The translations under genes and the position numbers were made by a program. From Lathyrus oleraceus (lineage: Eukaryota; Streptophyta; Magnoliopsida; Fabales; Fabaceae): a stretch of DNA of 64,000 nucleotides. The DNA lies in NCBI RefSeq assembly GCF_024323335.1, contig NC_066583.1, positions 11,932,665-11,996,664 of the forward strand, in the 5' to 3' direction. This document shows, piece by piece, positions 1-9,812 of this stretch (position 1 is its first letter; each line of letters starts with the position of its first letter). The notes below the pieces were generated by a model. That model was not told the DNA's origin, did no database searches, and saw nothing but the letters and a program-made list of their open reading frames with translations.

Positions 1-252
1 AACCTCTGATGGACGACAGTTGTAGAGCAAAGTCTTGTCATGATGCAGTTACTTGCCAAATTCCTAATTTTTGCCTAGATTGCCCCAGGATGAGGTACTC
101 AATCTAGTGGGATACATGTATCATTATATTTTTTGTGTCTCTAACTTTTGCCTGGATCGCCCTTTCGGGTTTTCAATCCACCGAGACGCTCATTTTTGCC
201 TAAGCCGCCCTTTCGGATTTTCAACTTAGTGAGTTATTCAGTTTTTATTTTT
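1..252 (-). other. 3' UTR of element A just after the pol stop
   Basis: This is non-coding sequence of element A. It holds repeated blocks close to TTTGCCTGGATCGCCCTTTC on the plus strand (around 70, 147 and 194). Blocks of the same kind follow the pol stop in element B (about 28900-29095) and element C (about 45775-45980), so this is a shared Ogre 3' UTR module, not random sequence. Confidence 0.7.
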
Positions 253-1496
253 TTAGGCGAAGTATTTCTTGACTGCATCTGAATTCACAGGACGAGTGAA
301 ATCCTCCCCATCCATAGTCGTAAGTATCAAAGCACCGCCTGAAAAGGCTCTCTTAACAACATACGGACCCTCATAGTTTGGAGTCCACTTGCCCCTGGAA
401 TCGGGCGCGAAAGACAAGACTGTCTTGAGCACAAGGTCACCTTCTCGAAACACACGAGGCTTGACCTTCTTATCAAAAGCTTTCTTCATTCTCTGCTGAT
501 ATAACTGACTGTGGCAAATGGCAGTCAATCTCTTCTCTTCAATCAAATTCAGCTGGTCATAACGACTTTGAACCCATTCAGCATCAGTCAACTTGGCTTC
601 CATCAGGACTCTCATTGATGGGATCTCCACCTCTACAGGGAGTACAGCCTCCAATCTTGACTTAGCGATCATATCGTCAACATACACCTTAATCTCCTTG
701 TGCATCATGTCATGGAACAAGGTAGTCATAGCTCGTTGATAAGTGGCTCTGGCGTTCTTCAAACCGAAGGGCATCACTCGATAACAGAATATTCCCCAAG
801 GTGTGATGAATGTTGTCTTCTCCATATCCTCGGGTGCCATTTTAATCTGATTATATCCGGAAAATCCATCCATAAACGAGAAGACATTGAATTTAGCTGT
901 ATTATCTACCAACATATCAATATGTGGTAGAGGGAAATCATCTTTCGGACTAGCTTTATTCAAGTCTCTATAATCCACACACATCCGGACTTTTCCATCT
1001 TTCTTAGGCACAGGCACAATATTGGCCACCCATTGAGGATATATAGAAGTCACCAGGAACCCCGCATCAATTTGCTTCTGAACTTCCTCTTTGATCTTCA
1101 CTGCCATATCAGGATGAGTTCTTCTGAGCTTCTGCTTTACAGGCATGCACTCAGGCTTTAGAGGTAGGAAATGTTGCACAATATCAGTATCTAGACCAGT
1201 GTCTTCATATGACCAGGCAAAGACGTCAACATATTCTCGTAGCAACTTACTCAACCCCTTCTTAACAGATTCTTCCAGAAGTGCCCCAATCTTTACCTCT
1301 CGCACACAATCTTCAGACCCCAAGTTGACTGTTCCAGATTCTCAAGATGCGGCTGAATGATCTTCTCTTCATGCTCAAGTAGCCGGGTGATCTCATCAGG
1401 AATCTCTTCAACATCATCTTCCTCTGCCTCAAATACAGGGAATTCAAAATTGGGAGATGGTGTTGGGTCATTATGTTCAATGGGTTTAGAAATCAA
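253..1496 (-). pseudogene. Element A pol remnant: RT fingers/palm fused in frame to integrase C-terminus
   Basis: An intact Ogre pol makes reverse transcriptase, two RNase H domains and integrase. Here the 356-residue frame 253-1323 starts with the pol N-terminal linker (EYVDVFAWSYED), then RT motifs including CVDYRDLNKASPKDDFPLPH and the catalytic YVDDMIAKS. It then jumps directly to the integrase C-terminal region (EAVLPVEVEIPSMRVL) and ends at VKKYFA. Compared with element C, about 2.2 kb is missing: RT thumb, both RNase H domains and the integrase DDE core. The deletion keeps the frame open. A small frameshift near 1320-1340 separates it from the upstream 67-residue piece 1293-1496, which is the acidic pol N-terminus (EFPVFEAEEDD). 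No functional polymerase or integrase can come from this copy. Confidence 0.88.
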
Positions 1497-1757
1497 CCTG
1501 CATAATGATTTTGGATATAAAAGAGATTTTAGAATTCAAACAAAGCAAATCATTATGCAGATGAAAAGATTGACTTTATTCTTATTTTGAGGTTTTATGT
1601 GATCACCAATTTCATGCAAAAGCGAAAAGGGAAAATAATTGGAAAAACAAACATTTAACATGAATTTATTGAATGAAAATATCATTGTACTTATGCGCCA
1701 ACAATGTCATCACTCCTCCTTTTGGCATGGGAGAAGGGTTTTTAAACAAAGTGATCA
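1497..1757 (-). other. Spacer between gag-pro and pol of element A
   Basis: AT-rich non-coding sequence with stops in all frames separates the protease and pol frames. In characterised Ogre elements the corresponding gap is removed as an intron so that pol can be expressed. I see candidate splice-like sequences but cannot fix the boundaries. Confidence 0.5.
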
Positions 1758-4700
1758 TTACATTGACTTATGGACAACTGTTGGAATATCCACAACGACC
1801 CAATTGTTGCAGACCCCTCCAGGGATGATGAAATTGCCAAAATCCTTTGTATCTTCTTCTAAAACGGCAGCAGCCTCCTCATCTAGACCAGTGTGGATGA
1901 AACCTCCACTCTTGAATAACCCTTGCTTGTTGAAAGTACCAGAAGAAAAACCTATGCCAGCCCGGGACTCGTTGTCTTCTAACTCAATCATTTTTCCTAA
2001 GCCAGTGGTTGCACCACACTCAATGGCCAACTTTGCATCTTTGTAGGAAGCAAATGAATGAGTTCTCTTCTTAATAGGCTTAGCTATAAATAAAGCTTGG
2101 AAAGTAGTTCCAACTTCATCCTCAGCATCTATATAAGAGAAGGAAGACAAGTGGCTAACCAGGAGAGCCCTTTCTCCCCCTACCACCACCAGCTTCTTGT
2201 TTTTCACGAATTTCAATTTCTGGTGTAGGGTGGACGTCACGGCGCCTGCCTCGTGAATCCATGGTCTGCCTAAGAGACAACTATACGATGGGTGAATGTC
2301 CATAACCTGGAAGGTAATCTGGAAATCACTTGGTCCGATCTTGATTGGGAGATCAACTTCCCCAATCACAGTTTTGCGAGACCCATCGAAAGCCTTCACA
2401 ACTACTCCACTTTGCCTCATGGGAGGCCCTTGATATGATAGCTTTGAGAGAGTGGACTTTGGCAATACGTTCAATGATGACCCAGTGTCCACCAGTACAT
2501 TGGACATGGCGTCGTCTCTACAACCCATAGATATATGTAATGCCAAGTCGTGGTCTCTTCCCTCCTCGGGGACATCAGAGTCACAAAAGCTCAGGTTGTT
2601 ACAAGCAGTAATGTTTGCAACAATGCTATCGAATTGCTCCAAAGTGACATCGTGATCCACATATGCCACATCCAACACCTTCTGCAGAGCCTCTCGGTGT
2701 GGTTCTGAATTTAAGAGTAAGGATAACACAAATATTTTGGATGGCGTTTGTAGAAGTTGGTCTACAACATTGTACTCGCTTCTTTTGAAGAGTCTCAGTA
2801 TCTCATCACAGTCTTCTTTCTCATTACCACTCGGGCCAACAGAAGTAGGAGTTTTCAGTACGGAGGAGGGCTTAACAGTAAGTGCCGGTTTCGGAGAATT
2901 CACAACGTTCCTGATCGGGCGTTCAACAAAATCAGCATTAATTTGAGGTTTCGGCGGTGCTGAAAATACACGGCCACTACGGGTCAAACCGCTAACATCG
3001 GCAATATTCACAACAGAAGAAGAGGGCAAGGACACCTCTTTCCCATTCTCTACTGCTACGGCGTTGTAGTGATAGGGAACTGCCTTTTCAGAAGAGTAAG
3101 GCACATGACCAGCATGCTTAATGATCAGAGCGGGAGAAGCCTTCTGCTTGCTACCATTGTACTTAATGATAACAGGCTCGGGTATCCGGAACACTGGGGA
3201 GATCACATTGACCTCAGGCTCATTTTCATCAACATTCCTGTTTTGAAGGATCTCAATGACTCCTTTGTCCAGCATTTCCTGAACATCCTTGCGCACCTGG
3301 CAACAACCCAATCGGTTAACAGAGCAGACTCGGCATCTATCATGGTCATGCTCATAATGACTGTAGTCACACAATAAATGATGCATCTGGACCAGGGACT
3401 GTTGAATATGACTGACATATTTGACCTTGTATTTTCCAGGGCAACCCTGGACCATGTTGACAAATTTCCCATGCTCGGGCAATGGGTTCTTCTTCACATT
3501 AGGGCCTACGTTCTCAAAACATAGAATACCACACCTCACAAGGTCTTGAACCTTGGTCTTCAAAGGGTAACAATTCTCCACGTCGTGGCCGGGAGCACCA
3601 GAATGGTAAACACAATGTAACTCAGGCTTATACCACCACTGGGGGTTAGCAGGTATAGCCGGTGGGTCTCTCGGAGTAATCATCTTCCTTTCTATCAAAT
3701 AGGGATATAACTCTACGTACGTCATAGGAATAGGATCGAAGGTGACCCTTTTCCTCTCGTAACTCGTGCTGGTTTGATTACTGTTACGAGGCTGGTAGGC
3801 CTGTTGTTGCGGACGGTGTTGTTGCTGATATTGCTGAGGTGGTTGCTGATTGTTGCTATGTTGCTGGTACTGCTGATTATCTCTGAAAACAGGTGCTATA
3901 TGAGCCACCTGGTGCTGGTTACTGGCGGGACGCACAGTCTTCCTCCTCACAGAGGGTCTTCTTGGTTTCTCATGGGAGATCACAGCATGTGCCTCTCCAT
4001 CTTTCTTCTTTGCAAACGCCCCATAACGTTTGGCAGAAGAGCCTTCTTCTCTGGTTAACCGTCCTTCACGGACCCCTTCTTCTAGACGCATCCCCATATT
4101 CACCATCTCGGTGAAGTCAGAAGGAGCGCTGGCAATCATCCGCTCATAATAAAAAGAACTTAAAGTCTTCAAAAAGATCTTAGTCATCTCCTTCTCTTCT
4201 AGCGGAGGCACGATCTGTGCTGCCACCTCTCGCCACCTCTGGGCGTACTCCTTAAATGTTTCTTTATCCTTCTGGGACATGGCTCTCAATTGATCTCTAT
4301 CGGGATCCATATCCACGTTGTACTTGTACTGCTTGACGAAGGCTTCGCCGAGATCATTGAAGGATCGGATGTTCGCGCTGTTTAAACCCATGTACCAACG
4401 CAAAGCGGCACCGGACAGATTGTCCTGAAAGTAGTGGATGAGTAGTTGGTCATTATCGGTTTGAGTCGACATCTTCCTGACAGACATGACCAGGTGGCTG
4501 AGAGGACAAGTATTTCCTTTGTACTTTTCAAAATCAGGGACCTTGAATTTCACAGGGATCTTCACATTTGGAACCAAGCAGAGTTCGGCAGCAGACTTGC
4601 CGAAAAGATCCTTCCCTCTGAGAGTTTTCAATTCCTTGCGAAGCTCAAGATATTGATTGTTCATAGCATCCATCTTCTCATAAACATCTGGACCCTCAAA

Positions 4701-5123
4701 CGGATCAGGATGATAGATGGTGTTGTCTACCCTGGGCAAAGTATGCACGACGGGAGGAGGAACGGCAAGGACCGGGCTAGATGCCGGCAAAGAAGCAAAG
4801 GTAGGAACAGGACCCTCAGGCATGAAATTGGGAGGCATCCCCCACGGGAACCCGGTTGGCATGGCTGTTGGAACAAAGTATGCACTGGCAGCGGGCACAG
4901 TAGAGGAGACAATCTCGGAGATAACTGTCCTCTGGGGAGGAGTTGAAGGTGTCGGAGAAGACTGGCTCTGGGCAGCCATGAGTGACTCCATTAGGGCAGT
5001 CAATCTGGCCACTTCCTCTTTCAACTCGCGGTTCTCTTGCTCTATATGATCCATCAGTCTTGAAATGTTGGCTCTAGTGTAGTACCGGTGAGTCAGCTCA
5101 TCTTTAAAATAAATGAAGGACAC
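1758..5123 (-). CDS. Gag-protease polyprotein of Ogre-like element A
   Basis: This 1121-residue open frame encodes the capsid/nucleocapsid precursor and the aspartic protease. Residues about 15-55 look like a coiled coil rich in E, L and R. A proline-rich linker follows, then a retrotransposon gag domain at about 200-340 (LLIHYFQDNLSGAALRWYMG, then FKEYAQRWREVAAQI). A Q/P-rich stretch comes next, and then a variant zinc knuckle, CVYHSGAPGHDVENC, with His in place of the second Cys of CCHC. The protease motif VLVDTGSSLNVLP sits at about residue 890 with the canonical D-T-G. The frame is uninterrupted, unlike that of element C, so it could still supply Gag and protease. The start at 5123 is the first Met before the coiled coil. 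Pol would need splicing or recoding to be joined. Confidence 0.92.
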   Translation of the reverse strand: MSFIYFKDELTHRYYTRANISRLMDHIEQENRELKEEVARLTALMESLMAAQSQSSPTPSTPPQRTVISEIVSSTVPAASAYFVPTAMPTGFPWGMPPNFMPEGPVPTFASLPASSPVLAVPPPVVHTLPRVDNTIYHPDPFEGPDVYEKMDAMNNQYLELRKELKTLRGKDLFGKSAAELCLVPNVKIPVKFKVPDFEKYKGNTCPLSHLVMSVRKMSTQTDNDQLLIHYFQDNLSGAALRWYMGLNSANIRSFNDLGEAFVKQYKYNVDMDPDRDQLRAMSQKDKETFKEYAQRWREVAAQIVPPLEEKEMTKIFLKTLSSFYYERMIASAPSDFTEMVNMGMRLEEGVREGRLTREEGSSAKRYGAFAKKKDGEAHAVISHEKPRRPSVRRKTVRPASNQHQVAHIAPVFRDNQQYQQHSNNQQPPQQYQQQHRPQQQAYQPRNSNQTSTSYERKRVTFDPIPMTYVELYPYLIERKMITPRDPPAIPANPQWWYKPELHCVYHSGAPGHDVENCYPLKTKVQDLVRCGILCFENVGPNVKKNPLPEHGKFVNMVQGCPGKYKVKYVSHIQQSLVQMHHLLCDYSHYEHDHDRCRVCSVNRLGCCQVRKDVQEMLDKGVIEILQNRNVDENEPEVNVISPVFRIPEPVIIKYNGSKQKASPALIIKHAGHVPYSSEKAVPYHYNAVAVENGKEVSLPSSSVVNIADVSGLTRSGRVFSAPPKPQINADFVERPIRNVVNSPKPALTVKPSSVLKTPTSVGPSGNEKEDCDEILRLFKRSEYNVVDQLLQTPSKIFVLSLLLNSEPHREALQKVLDVAYVDHDVTLEQFDSIVANITACNNLSFCDSDVPEEGRDHDLALHISMGCRDDAMSNVLVDTGSSLNVLPKSTLSKLSYQGPPMRQSGVVVKAFDGSRKTVIGEVDLPIKIGPSDFQITFQVMDIHPSYSCLLGRPWIHEAGAVTSTLHQKLKFVKNKKLVVVGGERALLVSHLSSFSYIDAEDEVGTTFQALFIAKPIKKRTHSFASYKDAKLAIECGATTGLGKMIELEDNESRAGIGFSSGTFNKQGLFKSGGFIHTGLDEEAAAVLEEDTKDFGNFIIPGGVCNNWVVVDIPTVVHKSM

Positions 5124-5368
5124 AGAGTTAGACCACAGGGCAAGGGACCGGAAACAAAACCTGCTTATGCATATGATACATGCAATGCTTGTGCATATGA
5201 TTTGTTTTTTTTTTATTTCAAAGGAACTTTAGAGTTTTATTTGCAAATTCGGGAAATATTAAGCATTTTATCACATATGGAAATATCTCATCAAATAATA
5301 TCAGGGAAAAAAGTGCAGCATCGTCAATCATATACAAGAGAAAAGGAAAATAATCATCCTATGGATCC

Positions 5369-6931
5369 CTAGAAACAATCATCTAAAGCTCGGGACACAG
5401 GAAGATAAGATGCGCGAAGCCTCTTCACCTCCCTCTCGTAGGCTGCCTCCATATCGGCCTTCTCTTTGGCGAGTCGATCATACCTCCTCTTCCAGAACTT
5501 AGAAGACTGAGGAAGTAGAGAAGTCCATACATCATCAGGGTCATCAATAACCTGATGCTCAAGAAACTCAATCAACGCATCCTTCTCCTTAATCTGCTGA
5601 AGCAACTCTTCACGTTCACGGATCCAGGCACGTGAACGGTCTTCGTCTCTCAACTCCCCTACTCCTTGATTAGGGAGGGTTGAAGGCCTAGCCATAATCA
5701 TAGGTGTAGGTCTCGGATACTCGTAAGGCATGAGATACTCAGACGCCCTCTTCCTAACCCAAACAGTGTAAGGCTCCAAAGCGATGCAATTCTTAGGACC
5801 TAACTCTTTCCTTCCTTTCCTATGAATCTTGCGCCAAGCGCGGACCATCCCAGCTTTCAAGCCTTGGGGATCTTTACCATCCTGAAAGAATACACCCTCT
5901 AACAGAATGTTATTGGGTTTATCCTTTAAGGGGAACCCAAGCTGCCGACGTGCCAAAACAGGATTGTAGTTAATCCCACCACATGTACCAAGAAGAGGTA
6001 CATTGGAGAATTCGCCACAAGAGTCAATAATCCGCACACCATCATACACACGGTTATACCAAGAGATATCATTATTAGTGAGAGACATAAGTCTCGTGGA
6101 CCACCGTAAACATTCCTTGTTTTCCTTGAAAGCGACCGTCTGAGGTAAATGAGAAATAAACCACTTATATAACAGAGGTAAACAACACACAATGGCGCCA
6201 CCACCCTTTGCATTCCTCATATGCAAAGAGAAGTAGGTATCGCCCAACAGAGTCGGAACGGGATTAAGAGTAGAGAAAATCCTAATAGCGTTCACATCCA
6301 CAAACTTGTCGATGTTGGGGAATAACACTAGCCCATAGATGAGAAGTACAAATATGGCCTCAAAGGCGTCCTCACTCATGGCCTTCCCATATATAGTAGC
6401 TTGAGCAATGAGGAACTCAGAAGGGAGACCTTGAATTCCACCTTTGGTAGTCATATGAGCACCAACTAGAGATTCATCTATGTGTAACATGTCTGCTATC
6501 TCTTGAGAAGTAGGAATACTCTCCAAGCCACTGAACGGCAACTGATCTAGAATAGGTATACCCACAAGGTAAGCATACTCCTCAAGGGTAGGCAAAAGCT
6601 GGAAATCCGGAAACGTGAAGCAACGGTACAAAGGATCGTAAAACTGCACCAATACACTCACCAATCCTTCATCCACCTGAGTAGTCAGAAGAGGAAGAAG
6701 CTTCCCGAACGAGCTTTGAAACCCAAGGGATCTAATACATAAGATGTCAAATTCCTTAACTCTTTCAAGTCTGGTTGCCTGAAGCTGTACTTCTTTGTAT
6801 TCCCTCTTTGTCTTTCCATGTCTGAAAATTTTGCAAATAAACCCCTTAAGTTCCTTGAAAATTTTCTTATTATTTTGATGATATGAATGCAAATGGGTGC
6901 ATGAATTCATGAATGAAACAATCACACTCAA
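5369..6931 (-). CDS. ORF1 of Ogre-like element A (DUF7745-like)
   Basis: This 520-residue frame lies 245 bp upstream of gag in the element's direction. It is the extra ORF characteristic of Ogre; its function is unknown and it has no catalytic motif I recognise. It aligns by eye over most of its length with the ORF1 of element B at 31897-33225. Shared blocks include FTFPDFQLLPTLEEYAYLVG, GIPILDQLPFSGLE, LLIYGLVLFPN, PVPTLLGD, WFISHLPQ, CGEFSNVPLLG and LEPYTVWVRKRA. The C-terminal 120 residues are charged and probably coiled coil. The first 50 residues (from MSVIVSFMNS) are not matched in B, so the true start could be an internal codon. The uninterrupted frame argues for fairly recent constraint. 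Confidence 0.85.
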   Translation of the reverse strand: MSVIVSFMNSCTHLHSYHQNNKKIFKELKGFICKIFRHGKTKREYKEVQLQATRLERVKEFDILCIRSLGFQSSFGKLLPLLTTQVDEGLVSVLVQFYDPLYRCFTFPDFQLLPTLEEYAYLVGIPILDQLPFSGLESIPTSQEIADMLHIDESLVGAHMTTKGGIQGLPSEFLIAQATIYGKAMSEDAFEAIFVLLIYGLVLFPNIDKFVDVNAIRIFSTLNPVPTLLGDTYFSLHMRNAKGGGAIVCCLPLLYKWFISHLPQTVAFKENKECLRWSTRLMSLTNNDISWYNRVYDGVRIIDSCGEFSNVPLLGTCGGINYNPVLARRQLGFPLKDKPNNILLEGVFFQDGKDPQGLKAGMVRAWRKIHRKGRKELGPKNCIALEPYTVWVRKRASEYLMPYEYPRPTPMIMARPSTLPNQGVGELRDEDRSRAWIREREELLQQIKEKDALIEFLEHQVIDDPDDVWTSLLPQSSKFWKRRYDRLAKEKADMEAAYEREVKRLRASYLPVSRALDDCF

Positions 6932-7721
6932 TGATCAAGCAAAGCACACCAAACAAAGGTCATGGGATGGATCATGTTATCCTTAATATCAACCATCCAT
7001 TTTGGTGAATTATGGTTTACACCTTATCAACACCCAAGTTCCATTGATATTAAGGATTCATGAATGGATCAACCATGAATCAAGGGTTTGTTGTAAGTCA
7101 CGAGCATGGAGTTAGGTTAAGAACCACCCAAAAGGGAGTGTACTAGGGTTTAAACTTGCCAAACATGTTCTACAAGAGGTTCCCATAGTCATCATCCCAT
7201 CTTTCGGATATTATTGGAGAAACGACTACTCGTATTCCAAAAATATTCTCAAGAGAGACTCTTATGAGTGTAGTATCGCGTAACAATCGTATCAAATCTT
7301 ACACTTGAACGACTTTCGCACTACGTCCTACGAATAGGCCAAGATGGGTTTGGTAAACTAAGGTCCTTGGCTTCTAAGGTCTATATTGGAAAGAGTAATG
7401 TCTAACCACAACTACTTGTGTGACATTATTGATCCCAACATGACCTCCACCAAGTGAATGGACTTGCAAGTCAACTTGCTAAGGAATAACTCCACACAAG
7501 TCAACAAGACTATGCCATTCTCCTATCCTAAGTGCACTCGAGTTCGGGTATAGAACTCATCTCACAAAGATCACCAAGCATACAAAGAATTAATATTCAA
7601 GCAATTCAATCATTACATACAATATAGTAATCCCAAATTGCACAAAAATATGTCACAAAAAAAATATACAATACAATACAACAAATATGAAAAGTAGGCA
7701 AAACCCACTAGGATCACACGA
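6932..7721 (-). other. 5' leader of element A between PBS and ORF1
   Basis: Non-coding leader of about 790 bp. It contains a 14-nt inverted repeat, ATCCTTAATATCAA at 6979-6992 and its exact reverse complement at 7044-7057, which could form a hairpin with a loop of about 51 nt. No coding signal is visible. In retrotransposons this region usually holds packaging and dimerisation signals, but that role is only an inference here. Confidence 0.6.
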
Positions 7722-7739
7722 TCCCCAGCAGAGTCGCCA
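7722..7739 (-). promoter_or_regulatory. tRNA-Arg-type primer-binding site of element A
   Basis: Read on the minus strand this is TGGCGACTCTGCTGGGGA, six bases from the LTR end. It starts with TGG, as a site complementary to a tRNA CCA end must, and it matches the tRNA-Arg primer type known for Ogre. The same 18 bases occur next to the 5' LTR of element B. Confidence 0.92.
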
Positions 7740-9239
7740 CTTTTCTGTAGCGGGGTATTCGTTACCATTAGAGATATTGACTAAATCCAAGGTAAATCAT
7801 ACAAGTCGAGTCGCCACCGCACTTCTATTTATCCAAAGGAATGGTTAGAAAGCGAACAAAAACCTAAAAGTTTTATCGAATCAAAAACTAGTAAAAATGT
7901 CAGAGATCTGGGTAAGGGGGTTGGTTATGCAATGGGAAGGTATTAGACACCCAAAGCATCCTAGGGAGCCCTTTTCACATTTGTTGCAAAGCTTTTTGTT
8001 GTTTTTTTTTTTTGAAAATTTATTTGTGCAAACATGATTGAAGGGATGAGAAAAGCGTGTATGTTTATCTAATGTACTACTTACTAAAAGAAGGGTCAAA
8101 ATGACTCGCACGGACGTCGCATCCACTGCATACGTATCTCATCTGAATCTGAGAATCAGAGTCTTCGTAGCTCGGCTACCTATGGATTAAAGAGGAGTGT
8201 GCTCGCTAAGACATCGCGTCTTATGCCTACGTATCTCATCTGGGATGAAAATCAGAGCAAAACGTAGTTCGACCATCTATGGGGTAAGGGTTGTGTTTTG
8301 GGGTGAACGACGTTACTACGCAATCTACCGGATGCTCGACCTTTGGAGACTTACTCGCCTGTAGTAGAAGGAGTAAACGTGTTCTTAGGAGAAGAAAAAT
8401 CAATGAGTTTGGGGTTTTTAGGGATGTTCATGCAAAAAGGCAGTCCTAGATGAAGGAACCGTGCTATCTTAAATGACATGCCACGAGAGGTTATACGAAA
8501 CCTAAGAAATCGGTACATGCGGGAAAAGTAAAGGGATCGAGAGATCTACCGTACGGATAAAGATCCGAAGTAACAGCAATTAAAGAGATAAGAAACCCAG
8601 AGATCTCTCAAGCTAGCACCATCAAAGAAAGTGAGTCAGTACAGGTAATCGGAATAAACCTCCAGGTGGTACCCCACAAATAAAGTGGAACACCAAGCAA
8701 GCTATCCCTTCAAGAGTATGTGAGCCCTCACAAAAACTCAACAAACAGGTTAGAGTAATATGACGGAATTAGGAGAAAACAATGCCATAACAAACACAAA
8801 ACAGGTTAGAACAAACAGGATAGGGTAATCAAGAGTTGCCCCCAAATCAAAATGTAACCACATGAATCCTGCCATTAAAATTCACAAAAAGCTCACAAAA
8901 AGCAACCAAGGGTAGGAGGCCTAAACCTCTTGTCAAACACATGCATCAAAAGGGTATCAAATTCACCCATAATACCTCATACATTCAGAGCATTCAAATT
9001 AAAAGCATAAAGTAATGGGAATAAGGCAAACCTGACTGGAGAGATCGAATGAAATTGAATTGCCCGGTTGGGTTTGCAAAGCAATCTGAGGGTTTATATG
9101 AGAGGGAATTGGTTCTTTGCCGATGAGTTCCCTTCAGTCTCTGAAGGTTGCTCTGAACTCTGTTAGCTCTTCTCTCACTATCTTTTTCCCTGCCAGGGTA
9201 ATAGGAATAGAATTGACTTTTGTTTCACTAAAACTCTGA

Positions 9240-9247
9240 ATTTATAA
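9240..9247 (-). promoter_or_regulatory. TATA box of LTR A
   Basis: TTATAAAT on the minus strand, inside the LTR and about 570 bp from its 5' end. It is the best candidate for the element's core promoter. The assignment rests on sequence and position only. Confidence 0.5.
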
Positions 9248-9310
9248 CCTGATTTTTGTGGACCTGTGGGCTCAAATGAGAGAGGCCCAAGTCCAAAAAA
9301 AATTTGTTAT

Positions 9311-9313
9311 ATT

Positions 9314-9348
<35 letters not shown>

Positions 9349-9410
9349 TTATTTATTATTATTTATTTTTTTTTTTTGTTTTTCGTTTTTTTTTTTCGTT
9401 TTTTTTTAAA
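9311..9410. repeat. ATTT microsatellite and poly-T tract in LTR A
   Basis: About ten ATTT units are followed by irregular ATT units and interrupted T runs. The tract lies upstream of the TATA box in element orientation. Confidence 0.9.
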
Positions 9411-9812
9411 CACGTGGGCTTCGCCTAGCGAGCATGACAACTCATGAACAAACTTTTGCTCCTTCAAGATTAACGTTTTGACTGACGAATATACCCCATT
9501 TGAACCTGTTCGAAGTATCTCAAGTCATTCTCTTGTGTTAACTGATCATCTAAATAGAATCCACAAAGTGTCTTGGATGATACTCAAGCTTCAAACAAAA
9601 GATGTTAGTGACACATTTTTGTGCTTTTGGTTAGTAAACAAAAGTAAGAGAAACAATGATGTATAATTCAAGCATGCTTGGTGATCTCAAACCAATCACA
9701 AGGAGTCCCACCCAAAGGCAAAGGGAACCAAGATGCTAAAGATCCTTGAGGCTATGCAAATGCAATGTTATGATGCCATGAGGGATCTTAGGGTCAAAAT
9801 TGGAGTCTTACA

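Larger units (their letters stand above)
1..9812 (-). mobile_element. Ogre-like Ty3/gypsy retrotransposon A (partial, 3' LTR outside window)
   Basis: This is an LTR retrotransposon read on the minus strand. From high to low coordinates the order is 5' LTR (7746-9812), tRNA-Arg-type PBS (7722-7739), leader, ORF1, gag-protease, a deleted pol and the start of the 3' UTR. An extra ORF before gag, a gag-pro frame separate from pol, and this PBS are known hallmarks of Ogre elements of the Tat lineage. The 3' LTR must lie left of position 1. ORF1 and gag-pro are open, but pol lacks the RT thumb, RNase H and the integrase core, so the copy is non-autonomous. The lineage call is strong; the family within Ogre is not resolved. 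Confidence 0.93.
7746..9812 (-). repeat. 5' LTR of element A (2067 bp)
   Basis: On the plus strand the repeat begins TGTAGCGGGG and ends GGAGTCTTACA, giving TG...CA ends in element orientation. The PBS sits directly beyond its low-coordinate end, so this is the 5' LTR. Its U5 shares the block GAGTCGCCACCGCACTT with LTRs C and D. It is much shorter than LTR C (3.7 kb) and LTR D (5.2 kb). An ATTT microsatellite and poly-T tract occupy about 9310-9410, and the motif CGCCTAGCGAGC occurs at about 9422. The left copy is outside the window, so neither age nor target duplication can be read. Confidence 0.9.

Noticed and set aside
7722..7739. Fragment of a tRNA-Arg gene
   Set aside because: Only 18 bases match, on the expected strand and place for a PBS; no cloverleaf surrounds it.
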